DNA of 15,825 nt from Flavobacteriaceae bacterium (GTDB lineage Bacteria > Bacteroidota > Bacteroidia > Flavobacteriales > Flavobacteriaceae): positions 1 through 15,825 of the forward strand of contig JAESUF010000246.1 of assembly GCA_016763215.1 (NCBI GenBank), given 5' to 3'. The notes under the pieces are model-generated. The model ran no database searches. It was not told the DNA's origin and saw only the letters and a program-made list of their open reading frames with translations. Position 1 is the stretch's first letter; the number at the start of each line of letters is the position of its first letter. A program made the translations under genes and the position numbers. Of the stretch, positions 1 to 6,738 are shown one piece after another.

Positions 1-94
1 AGAGAATAATAATCAAACAAATTTATTCTTATAAAGAAATAGTCTCAATTTGAATTTTACCCCGAAACTATTCTATCTGAGGATTGATAGCTTC

Positions 95-154
95 AAACAC
101 CAATTGCTATTACATTGGGACTATGATTGGTTGGTTAATATGCAATTGGTTTTT
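95..154. repeat. Inverted repeat in the left intergenic region
   Basis: The arms ACCAATTGC (99-107) and GCAATTGGT (142-150) are perfectly complementary over 9 bp. Beyond a single mismatch (C98/T151), AAA at 95-97 pairs with TTT at 152-154. The spacer between the arms is 34 bases, and the right arm runs into a short T tract. It could be a weak terminator for a gene left of the window or a protein-binding dyad. The long loop makes neither certain. Confidence 0.4.
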
Positions 155-199
155 AGATAAGCGCTTTTTTTTAAAGGAGACATACCTTATCTAAATTAA

Positions 200-232
200 A
201 GGAAAAGGCCTCTATTTTGAGGCCTCTTTCCT
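200..232. terminator. Intrinsic-terminator-like hairpin
   Basis: AGGCCTC (206-212) pairs perfectly with GAGGCCT (219-225) around the 6-base loop TATTTT. If C226 is bulged, the stem continues with AGGAAA (200-205) against TTTCCT (227-232), giving about 13 bp in all. The G+C-rich core in AT-rich DNA, with A-rich and T-rich flanks, is typical of a bidirectional Rho-independent terminator. It has no long terminal T run. No gene lies to its left inside the window, so it probably ends transcription from beyond the left edge, or from a leftward gene outside the window. Confidence 0.55.
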
Positions 233-355
233 AAGAAGATAATAGATGTTCATAAAATAGTAAAGTTTGTTCGATTGTTATCATGTTAATTAACCTCATA
301 AAAAGATGGAAGTAGGCATTCTTCGCTTATTTCCTCTTCATTAATTAGACATTCA

Positions 356-835
356 ATGAACGCAAATTTTTATTACATACATAAAGCGAGAGAAAGTTGG
401 GAGCATAAAGCAATACTAAGTTTAAAACAACGGGTGGTAAGCTATACGAAAAATGATAAGAAATACCTACGGTATAAATTGTTGCTTAAAATTATACATA
501 AGATTCCTGAATTAGAAAATAAATTAAATGTAGAAGAAATTAATATTTTCAAAAAAAAAGTGGATCTATTCATCTATGAGTTGCCTACTCATATAGAAAG
601 AGAACAGAGTTTACCTCATAGAGTATTTCTAATTCTTGATGACATGAATAAGAGTTTTCTTTTGATAGATAAAAACCACTATTTAAGGTTGTGTTTGTTT
701 ATAAGTATCACAGTCATATTATTTGTTTCATTGATTTTTGAGTTGTATTTTTTAGGAGCCCTATTTGGGGTTTCAAATATTTTGATAGGAGTTAGCCTTG
801 ATATTTTTAATCAAAGAAAAGGCATAACAATTTAA
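356..835 (+). CDS. Membrane-anchored protein of unknown function (159 aa)
   Basis: The family is not recognised. The first ~105 residues are Lys/Glu/His-rich, look soluble and helical, and include KKVDLFIYELP near the middle. Residues ~110-146 form a long hydrophobic stretch (from LCLFISITVILFVSLIF through LGALFGVSNILIGVSL) that would make one or two membrane helices, leaving a very short basic tail. There is no signal peptide. This suggests an inner-membrane protein with a cytoplasmic N-terminal part. The ATG at 356 is the first in-frame start and has no recognisable Shine-Dalgarno sequence. It is separated from the injection-system operon by 556 bases and resembles none of its usual components, so a functional link is not supported. 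The coding potential seems genuine because of the organised soluble-then-hydrophobic layout, but a chance open frame cannot be fully excluded. Confidence 0.6.
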   Translation: MNANFYYIHKARESWEHKAILSLKQRVVSYTKNDKKYLRYKLLLKIIHKIPELENKLNVEEINIFKKKVDLFIYELPTHIEREQSLPHRVFLILDDMNKSFLLIDKNHYLRLCLFISITVILFVSLIFELYFLGALFGVSNILIGVSLDIFNQRKGITI

Positions 836-1153
836 GCTTTTGAATGATGAGATATTAAATACTTGACAGAGTTAATATATAATGATACTTGATGTAAAAT
901 AAGAAACAAGGTTATGAAACTAAAACCATCAAGGTTGGATAGCAAGAAAAGTTTATTTAAAAATCTAGTGGAATAAATCCTAATTTCTTCCCGTTTGTCC
1001 CAAGAGAGTCCTATTAATACTCATTTATATATAAATAGCCTTACCAATTATTCACTGATATAAATTAATTAATATTCACGATGTTATTTACTTAAATCAT
1101 CATCTTAAATTTATAGAATTACACCTAAAATTTGCATTGATAAAACTTAAAGA

Positions 1154-1204
1154 TCATTTCTTAGTACAAAAAAAGACTTGTCTTTAGATGGTTCTAAGAA
1201 ATGA
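1154..1204. promoter_or_regulatory. 11-bp inverted repeat with nested dyad, possible operator or leader hairpin
   Basis: TCATTTCTTAG (1154-1164) and CTAAGAAATGA (1194-1204) are perfect complements. The 29-base spacer contains a second dyad, AAAGAC-TT-GTCTTT (1172-1185). No T tract follows the right arm, so it does not look like an intrinsic terminator. Its place upstream of the operon suggests a regulator-binding site or a structured leader; this is inference. Confidence 0.45.
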
Positions 1205-1232
1205 CAATTAAACAACCAACCCTTCTTTTTCG

Positions 1233-1270
1233 ACACTTTAAATAGGTGAAAACCCCTATATAAAAAGTGT
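1233..1270. promoter_or_regulatory. Two-tier inverted repeat upstream of the operon
   Basis: The outer arms ACACTTT (1233-1239) and AAAGTGT (1264-1270) are complementary over 7 bp. The inner arms ATAGG (1242-1246) and CCTAT (1255-1259) are complementary over 5 bp around the 8-base loop TGAAAACC. The two tiers are joined by an asymmetric internal loop. The element ends 121 bases before the first operon start codon, a position suited to an operator or a 5' leader structure. Confidence 0.45.
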
Positions 1271-1288
1271 ATTTCCTATCCGAAAAAC

Positions 1289-1309
1289 AGGAGGAAAACT
1301 ATGGCTTAA
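1289..1309 (+). other. Strong Shine-Dalgarno followed by a two-codon frame
   Basis: AGGAGG at 1289-1294 sits 6 bases before an ATG (1301-1303) that reads only Met-Ala before a TAA stop (1307-1309). Such a perfect Shine-Dalgarno sequence is unusual here, since the real genes of the window have none. It may be a leader mini-frame, the relic of a gene start, or chance. Confidence 0.3.
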
Positions 1310-1391
1310 ATAGGCTATTTCCTTAAAGAAAATCAGATTCTTACAATACTTTTAGAGTTCCTAATTCATAGGACATACCCAACAGCTACTC

Positions 1392-1961
1392 ATGATTTTC
1401 GAAGTTCTAAAAGTCATTACAGAAGAAGTGAATACCTATCTAAAAACGAATGCAGTTACTTTAGATAACATCGCCAATCTTGATCAAGATGGAGATGGGG
1501 ATTCTAGTGGTATTATTCTGACACTATTAAATATGCAAGAAGAATTTGCATTGAAGAATCGATCCAATCATAGAGTAAGTGGTACAGAAGTTACCTATCA
1601 GAATCCTAAAGTAAGCCTGAATTTATACATATTATTTAGTGGAAGTAATTCTACCTATACAGAAGCTTTAAAAAGCATTTCTAAAGTGTTGCTATTCTTT
1701 CAAGGGAAAAGAGTTTTTACACAATCAAACACCAATTTTCAACGCGATGATGATGAAATGAAGAACCTAAAAAACTTCAAATTCATTGTCGACTTATTTA
1801 CGCCGTCATTTGAAGAACTCAATTTCATTTGGGGAACCTTAGGCGGAAAACAATTCCCCTCTGCAATTTATAAAGTGTCGTTAATAGAAATTGAGCGTGA
1901 GGCAACACTTAGAAAAGGAGCTGTGATTTCAGGTCTTGGAACGAATTTAAATAATAACTAA
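1392..1961 (+). CDS. DUF4255 / Pvc16-like tail terminator (cap) protein
   Basis: The 189-aa protein matches the DUF4255 (Pvc16 N-terminal) family. Members cap the distal end of the tube and sheath in contractile injection systems and terminate tail growth, acting in the cytoplasm during assembly. Family features seen are the opening MIFEVLKVITEEVNTYL helix, the segment VILTLLNMQEE-like at 41-51 (here IILTLLNMQEE), the beta-rich LNLYILFSGSN, the helix YTEALKSISKVLLFFQ and the closing VSLIEIEREATLRKGAVISG. A run of alternating Asp and Gly (DQDGDGDSSG, residues 31-40) sits in the loop after the first helix. No signal peptide is present. It is the first gene of the operon, and its stop is followed after one base by the next ATG. 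Family assignment is strong; the cap role is inferred from homologues. Confidence 0.88.
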   Translation: MIFEVLKVITEEVNTYLKTNAVTLDNIANLDQDGDGDSSGIILTLLNMQEEFALKNRSNHRVSGTEVTYQNPKVSLNLYILFSGSNSTYTEALKSISKVLLFFQGKRVFTQSNTNFQRDDDEMKNLKNFKFIVDLFTPSFEELNFIWGTLGGKQFPSAIYKVSLIEIEREATLRKGAVISGLGTNLNNN

Positions 1962-1962
1962 G

Positions 1963-2985
1963 ATGTATTATAAATCATTATTCAATCTCAATATTCATCA
2001 TGGCTACTTCTTAGACAAAGGAGCTGAGAAATTTTTGACTATTGAAAGTGATGATGATAAAATGAGCAAAGAGGATAAAGAGGCTTCACTCAAAGAATAT
2101 GATTTCTCAGAGTATCTGATACTAAAACCCACACAGTCAACTCAAAGAATTTTTAAGAATTATAAAGTGGTGCTAAGAAAGCATTCTGAAGGCTTTAGAC
2201 TATTGGCGAATACACTAGAGAACGAAACAAAATACGAGCCTATTATTCCTTTTGAGAATGATGTAACATTCACTTTTGAACTGCAATCAACAGATCCTTA
2301 TTTTCATAATTACACAGAACTATCAATTGCTACAGAACCTAAACTGTATCTATTCACAAATATAAAACCGAATGGTCAAGAAGACAGTTTTGAAACTATC
2401 TCTGAGAACAAAGGCGGGCCTATAGACAGCAGGTTTCTATTAACAAAAGAAGCATCAAGAGCTTTAATAACAACCATCGCGGCAGAAGATGAGTCGTTTG
2501 CTTCGATCGATGGACAATTTACGATTACCCACTCCATTCAATTTATAGAAGAAGATGAAACATTGAGCACTAACGAAAAAGAAAGTAAAATTACCGATTT
2601 GTTGAATCAATTTATTCAAAGAAAAAAGCAACAAAGAGTCGTTGGTTACGTGAGACTGACAATTAAAGGTGATGGAGACATTGGTTTATTAGATTTTAAT
2701 GAAGGACAACAAACCATCAAAGAAACGACGCCAGAATTCACCATCAGTTTTATCAACCGTAAGACATTTTGGAGATTCTACAGTTCGTCTGATGATATAA
2801 TATTGACAACCAAAAACAAAAAATGGTTATCAAAAAATGGTTTTACAGAGATCATCGGGAAATCAACCGATGATGATCCTTCAGACTTTGATCCCGAACC
2901 AGAAAAAGAGTATACGTTCCCCAACCCAACAATAGAGAGTATCACAAACAAGGATAATATAGATTATTCAGAAATATTCATTTAA
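1963..2985 (+). CDS. eCIS-associated protein of unknown function (340 aa)
   Basis: This protein has no named domain that I recognise, but proteins of similar size and pattern sit between the DUF4255 gene and the sheath gene in Bacteroidota eCIS loci. The opening MYYKSLFNLNIHHGYFLDKG is followed by a beta-rich body with NYKVVLRKHSEGFRLL (about 66-81), a phrase around FTFELQSTDPYFHNYTEL, and IDFL/LLDFN-like strands near 240. The C-terminus is acidic (STDDDPSDFDPEPEKEY) and ends in NIDYSEIFI. It has no signal peptide or membrane segment. Its start is one base after the cap gene's stop, and the sheath start follows 17 bases after its end. The position next to cap and sheath suggests a cap adaptor, a sheath-terminating protein or an assembly factor; this is inference only. 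Confidence 0.7.
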   Translation: MYYKSLFNLNIHHGYFLDKGAEKFLTIESDDDKMSKEDKEASLKEYDFSEYLILKPTQSTQRIFKNYKVVLRKHSEGFRLLANTLENETKYEPIIPFENDVTFTFELQSTDPYFHNYTELSIATEPKLYLFTNIKPNGQEDSFETISENKGGPIDSRFLLTKEASRALITTIAAEDESFASIDGQFTITHSIQFIEEDETLSTNEKESKITDLLNQFIQRKKQQRVVGYVRLTIKGDGDIGLLDFNEGQQTIKETTPEFTISFINRKTFWRFYSSSDDIILTTKNKKWLSKNGFTEIIGKSTDDDPSDFDPEPEKEYTFPNPTIESITNKDNIDYSEIFI

Positions 2986-3002
2986 AACTAAATATTAAAA
3001 TT

Positions 3003-4921
3003 ATGACAGCTTACAAAACACCCGGAGTTTACGTCGAGGAAATTGTAAAATTTCCGCCTTCTGTAGCTCAAGTAGAAACAGCTATTCCAGCCTTTATCGG
3101 ATATACAGAAAAAGCCGAAAAAAAGAATGGAGATACACTATCACTAGTTCCAACTAGAATTACATCACTTTTAGAGTATGAAACATATTTTGGAAAACCA
3201 CTCAAGGAAGATTCCATAGATGTAACAATCGATGATAAGGTTGTAAATGGTGCTACAGAAAGATCCTATTTGGTAAGCAAACCAAGTAGTGCAAAACCAT
3301 TTTTAATGTATTATTCATTGCAAATGTATTTTGCCAATGGAGGAGGGCCATGTTATATTGTTTCAGTAGATCAATATGGAGTAGCCGTGAGTCCACCTAC
3401 GTTGATTAGTAAAGCAGATTTAGACAATGGATTGGCTAAAATTCGTAAAGAAGATGAACCTACTTTATTACTTTTTCAGATGCAACAAATATGGGAAATA
3501 CAGACGATTTCTTTGCGCTGTATAATGATGCTTTAAAACAGTGTAATCAATTACAAGATCGTTTTACCATCATCGATACAGAAACCGATGATGATGAAAA
3601 CCAAACTCCTGTTGCTGACCTTAGAGATAAAATTTCTAATGATAAAGACGAGGTAAAATATGGGGCTGCCTATTATCCGTTTTTAGAGACAATACTAGAC
3701 TACCATTACGATGAAGGTTCAGTAGATATTACGCATACACAAGATGCATCTCTAACACTTTCTGATGAATTAACAGCAGCACAAGGAGCAGTGGCAGCGA
3801 TCACTCCTTTTCTAGCAAGTACAGCTACTTTAGTAACAGATTTGACTACGGTAGATACGGCAATTCAAGATGGTGATGCTGATAACGCATCAACAAATAG
3901 ATCTGATGTAAGTGATGCAATTCAGCTACTAGTAGATGCTTTAGATAATGTAGTAACAGCAGCTACTCCGGCCGTATCTGCAGGAAGTGCATCAGGAGCT
4001 ACTACAGAGGCAGTAGCTTTGAATACTGCTTTAACTGATATAACTGTTGGTTTGCCGAAATTAAAAGCTGATTTAGAAACACATATTAGCACTATTAATG
4101 CTGCAGCTACAGGAACTCCTGTTAAAACTGAATCTGCAGCTTCATTGGTAACTGTAGCAACTATCGGTACAGTAATTCAAGGAATTATTGATTTGATAGA
4201 TCCTGCTATTACGGATATTATTTCAACGGCTCATGCAGCAACGACAACTCCTTCATTAAGCGGATTAAAATTGAGTGATGTGGAGAGTGTTGACAATGCC
4301 GCATACAATACAATTAAGGCCGAGATTAATGCAATGCCAATGGTATTACCTCCATCTTCTACAATGGCAGGAATTTATGCTCGAGTAGATGAAGGAAGAG
4401 GTGTTTGGAAAGCTCCTGCAAATGTGAGCTTAAACTATGTTATTAAACCAACGTTACAAGTTTCTCACGATGATCAGAAAAGCTTAAATGTTGATACTGT
4501 AGCAGGAAAATCTATCAATGCTATTCGATCTTTTACAGGGAAAGGAGTACTCGTTTGGGGAGCAAGAACCTTGGCAGGTAATGATAACGAATGGCGCTAC
4601 ATTTCGGTTAGACGTTTCTTTAATATGGCTGAAGAGTCTGTAAAGAAAGCAACAGAACAGTTTGTTTTTGAACCGAACGATAAAAACACTTGGGTTCGTG
4701 TAAAAGCAATGATCAGCAACTTCTTAACGTCGCAATGGAGAGCTGGAGCTTTAGCAGGACCAACCCCAGACAAAGCTTTTTATGTAAATATTGGTTTAGG
4801 AGAAACCATGACTGCACAGGATATTTTAGAAGGAAATATGATTGTAGAAATCGGAATGGCAGTAGTAAGACCAGCCGAGTTTATCATTTTAAGATTCTCT
4901 CATAAAATGCAAGAAGCATAA
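3003..4921 (+). CDS. Contractile tail sheath protein, interrupted by one -1 frameshift
   Basis: The sheath wraps the inner tube and shortens on triggering to drive it out. Translation from 3003 starts with MTAYKTPGVYVEEIVKFPPS, a classic sheath N-terminus, and reads in frame through DEPTLLLF to about 3476. It then runs off into an unrelated tail that stops at 3534-3536. The true continuation, DATNMGNTDDFFALYNDAL, is in the -1 frame and stays open to 4921. One added base (for example T6 instead of T5 at 3472-3476) gives about 639 aa with the core signatures PPSSTMAGIYARVDEGRGVW, SINAIRSFTGKGVLVWGART and the C-terminal FVFEPNDKNTWVRVKAMISNFL. Residues ~244-427 are an Ala/Thr/Asp-rich insertion. 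Only one sheath gene is present, whereas PVC and Afp loci have three. The function is secure; the cause of the frameshift is not. Confidence 0.9.
3471..3479 (+). other. Frameshift site in the sheath gene
   Basis: The frame changes at CTTTTTCAG. In the starting frame it reads Leu-Phe-Gln, but the family-consistent continuation Asp-Ala-Thr-Asn-Met needs the -1 frame from 3479. Inserting one T into the T5 run (3472-3476) gives LLLFSDATNM. A P-site TTT slipping back one base (3474-3476 to 3473-3475) would give the same product, but the site does not match a full X-XXY-YYZ slippery heptamer. Confidence 0.85.
3731..4282 (+). other. Ala/Thr-rich insertion domain within the sheath protein
   Basis: This stretch encodes about 184 residues rich in Ala, Thr, Asp, Ser, Val and Leu, with few Lys or Arg and no Trp or Cys. 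It begins after HYDEGSVDI and ends before the conserved DNAAYNTIKAEINAMP. Predicted amphipathic segments include SDAIQLLVDALDNVVTAATP and VIQGIIDLIDPAITDIIS. In other sheaths the corresponding region is an outward-facing variable domain, so this is probably exposed on the particle surface. No known fold was recognised. Confidence 0.65.
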
Positions 4922-4958
4922 TTAATCAGTTTAATAAAATTTAAAAATAATATACGTT

Positions 4959-5402
4959 ATGGCAACAACATATCCATTACCAAAGTTTAGCTTCAAAGTC
5001 TCTTTTGGAGATGCTGAATTTAATTGTACCGAAGTCTCAGGATTAGATTTTGAAAATGAGAAAATAGAGTACAGAGCTGGGGCTGATAGTGAATTTCACA
5101 AATCAAAACAACCAGGAATGTTTAAATACAACGACATCACTGTAAAGCGAGGTACGTTTGTAGATAAAAGCAAAGAATTCTATACCCAATGGGTAAAGAC
5201 TGTTTATTTCCAAGAGGGAGAAGAGCAATATAGAGGTGATTTAACCATCAGTCTCTTAGATGAAAAAGGTGAACCTGCAATTACTTGGGTAGGAAGCAGT
5301 GCTTACATTACCAAAATACAATCCACAGATTTAAAAGCAGACGGTAATGAAATAGCGATGGAAACAGCTGTATTTGTAATAGAGAAATTAGTATTACAAT
5401 AA
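4959..5402 (+). CDS. Phage tail (inner) tube protein, gp19/Pvc1-like
   Basis: The 147-aa protein belongs to the T4 gp19-type tail tube family, whose hexameric rings stack into the inner tube. Visible signatures are the N-terminal FSFKVSFGDAEFNCTEVSGLD, in which VSGLD is a family hallmark, the charged loop EFHKSKQPGMFKYNDITVKRGTF-like segment with TVKRGTF, the DLTISLLDEKGEPAITW strand pair, and the C-terminal AMETAVFVIEKLVL. Length is usual for the family. It follows the sheath gene after 37 bases of AT-rich leader, the longest gap in the operon, which may allow independent high-level translation of an abundant subunit. Its stop and the next gene's start share one base (TAATG). It is most like Pvc1, the main tube protein; the split of roles between the two tube proteins is inferred. 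Confidence 0.92.
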   Translation: MATTYPLPKFSFKVSFGDAEFNCTEVSGLDFENEKIEYRAGADSEFHKSKQPGMFKYNDITVKRGTFVDKSKEFYTQWVKTVYFQEGEEQYRGDLTISLLDEKGEPAITWVGSSAYITKIQSTDLKADGNEIAMETAVFVIEKLVLQ

Positions 5403-5854
5403 TGGCTGAGTATACTCCACCAGTAGGGTTTCATTTCAAAGTCGAATTTTCAGGAATTGAAACGAACCAACATGATCATCAATTTCAGTCGGTTTCAGGT
5501 CTATCTATAGATTTAGAAACCGAAGAGATTGCTGAAGGTGGAGAAAACGGGTTCAAACACAAAATTCCCGTAAGAACCAAATTCCCAAACCTTGTATTGA
5601 AAAGAGGTATGCTCTTAGATTCAGGGGTTATTGATTGGTGTATAGATGCACTAGAGGATTTTATATTTAATCCCATCGACATCACTGTTAGTTTATTAAT
5701 TAAAGACGGTGAAAAGAGCGCATCTCCTTTACAGACTTGGAATATTGTACACGCCTATCCTGTAAAATGGAATGTTGGAGACTTCAATGCTGAAGAAAAC
5801 AAACTTGTAATAGAAACACTGGAAATCTCTTATAATTATTTCAAAATAGTATAA
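5402..5854 (+). CDS. Second tail tube protein, gp19/Pvc5-like (probable tube initiator)
   Basis: The 150-aa protein is a second gp19-type tube paralogue with FHFKVEFSGI, QFQSVSGLSIDLE and FPNLVLKRGML, aligning with the equivalent motifs of the preceding tube protein. It differs in the extra segment VIDWCIDALEDFIFNPIDITVSLL and the ending LVIETLEISYNYFKIV, both typical of the minor tube subunit (Pvc5-like). That subunit forms the first ring on the hub and joins the sixfold tube to the threefold spike. It overlaps the preceding gene by one base, and the DUF5908 gene starts two bases after its end. Assignment to the tube family is secure. The initiator role comes from homologues. Confidence 0.9.
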   Translation: MAEYTPPVGFHFKVEFSGIETNQHDHQFQSVSGLSIDLETEEIAEGGENGFKHKIPVRTKFPNLVLKRGMLLDSGVIDWCIDALEDFIFNPIDITVSLLIKDGEKSASPLQTWNIVHAYPVKWNVGDFNAEENKLVIETLEISYNYFKIV

Positions 5855-5856
5855 AA

Positions 5857-6024
5857 ATGCCAATAGAAATCAAAGAAATGCACATCAAGATTAGTCTTGA
5901 TGAGGGATCAAACTCTGGAAATACAAAAGCAGATAAATCAGAATCAAATAAAGGTTCAGAGGCTATCATTAATGCTTGTATTGAAGGTGTAATGGAAATT
6001 TTAGACAGACAAAAAGAACGATAA
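5857..6024 (+). CDS. Small DUF5908 family protein (55 aa)
   Basis: The 55-aa protein begins MPIEIKEMHIKISLDEG, matching the DUF5908 pattern (MPIEIKEL-I-V at the start, variable middle, short C-terminal helix). It ends with IINACIEGVMEILDRQKER, probably a helix. Members occur between the minor tube gene and the LysM hub gene in Bacteroidota eCIS loci, the slot taken by the small pvc6/afp6 gene elsewhere. No function is known to me. The start lies 2 bases after the previous stop, and the end is 6 bases before the next ATG, which fits translational coupling. A small assembly factor or minor hub component is a reasonable guess. Its conserved position and N-terminus make a chance frame unlikely. 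Confidence 0.82.
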   Translation: MPIEIKEMHIKISLDEGSNSGNTKADKSESNKGSEAIINACIEGVMEILDRQKER

Positions 6025-6030
6025 GAATCC

Positions 6031-6738
6031 ATGAGCGAAGGGAAACTACAAAAATTAGTCATTCGATGTTTTAAAGACGAGAAGTTTGAAACTGAAATAA
6101 AAGATCTAAAATATACGGCTCTTTTAAATCCAGAAAAATATTCCCAATCTTATAAGACTGAATACAAAAAAGAAGAAGGGACAGGTAGCAGTTCTACGGC
6201 TCCTAAGTTCACACGTTCTTTACCTTCAGATTTAGATTTAGAATTTCTATTTGATAGAACAGGAGTTTTAATGCATTATGGCGAAAAAAAAAGAAGTGAG
6301 GATGAACAGAAAAAAGGAGTCATAAAAGACATTGAAGATTTTAAAAAAGCAGTCTTCGATTACAATGGTGATGAGCACAAACCAAATTATTTAATCATTA
6401 GCTGGGGAGCGTTGCTATTCAAAGGAATTTTAACAGATTTAGCGATAGAATACAAGCTTTTTAAATCTGATGGAACTCCCATTAGAGCGATTGCAAAGGT
6501 GAAATTTATTTCGTCTATAGAAGCTGAAAAAAGAGCTGCTGCTGAGAATAATAAGTCACCAGATTTAACACACTACCGAATTGTTAAAGGAGGAGATACA
6601 TTACCTTTAATGACACATAGAATCTACGGCGATTCAAAATATTATTTGGAAGTCGCAAAAGCAAACAATCTCCCCAATTTTAGAAGTCTAAAAGCGGGGC
6701 AAGAAATTTTTTTTCCACCAATTGTAAAACAATCATAA
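6031..6738 (+). CDS. LysM-containing baseplate hub protein, Pvc7-like
   Basis: The 235-aa protein has two parts. Residues ~5-165 resemble the contractile-injection-system tube-type N-terminal domain: KLVIRCFKDEKFETEI, then FTRSLPSDLDLEFLFDRTGV, and the strand pair PNYLIISWGALLFKGILTDL. Residues ~181-232 form a LysM domain (THYRIVKGGDTLPLMTHRIY through SLKAGQEIFFPP). In homologues the first domain packs at the tube-baseplate junction, and the LysM domain, related to the gp53 end of the T4 baseplate, holds hub and wedge together rather than binding cell wall. No signal peptide is present, consistent with particle assembly in the cytoplasm. The stop codon abuts the next ATG directly (6738/6739). 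The family is secure; the exact baseplate position is inferred. Confidence 0.9.
   Translation: MSEGKLQKLVIRCFKDEKFETEIKDLKYTALLNPEKYSQSYKTEYKKEEGTGSSSTAPKFTRSLPSDLDLEFLFDRTGVLMHYGEKKRSEDEQKKGVIKDIEDFKKAVFDYNGDEHKPNYLIISWGALLFKGILTDLAIEYKLFKSDGTPIRAIAKVKFISSIEAEKRAAAENNKSPDLTHYRIVKGGDTLPLMTHRIYGDSKYYLEVAKANNLPNFRSLKAGQEIFFPPIVKQS

Larger units (their letters stand above)
1..355. other. Gene-free left flank
   Basis: No convincing reading frame is present on either strand. Besides the inverted repeat and the hairpin listed separately, there is a T8 run at 165-172 immediately after the palindrome AAGCGCTT. That palindrome has no room for a loop, so it is not a good terminator. No promoter matching the Bacteroidota consensus (TTG, then TAnnTTTG) was recognised. 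Confidence 0.5.
836..1391. other. Long intergenic region upstream of the eCIS operon
   Basis: This 556-base AT-rich gap should contain the operon promoter and leader. No clear TAnnTTTG -7 element was found; the nearest look-alike, TAAAATTTG at about 1126-1134, has a one-base longer spacer. Two dyad structures (1154-1204 and 1233-1270) and a strong ribosome-binding-like sequence followed by a two-codon frame (1289-1309) lie in its right half. The left half (836-1150) has nothing recognisable apart from AT-rich tracts. Confidence 0.5.

Noticed and set aside
158..175. AAGCGCTT palindrome followed by T run as a terminator
   Set aside because: The palindrome has no loop and is too short to form a stable hairpin.
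1741..3600. Repeated GATGATGATG-like tracts in several genes
   Set aside because: They encode short acidic patches (DDD) in different proteins at unrelated positions and do not form an array or shared motif.
4690..4905. A 71-codon frame inside the sheath gene
   Set aside because: It is an out-of-frame shadow of the conserved sheath C-terminus, which reads well in the other frame.
6031..6738. LysM protein as a cell-wall hydrolase or peptidoglycan-binding protein
   Set aside because: There is no signal peptide or catalytic domain, and LysM is a standard part of the Pvc7-like hub protein in this position.
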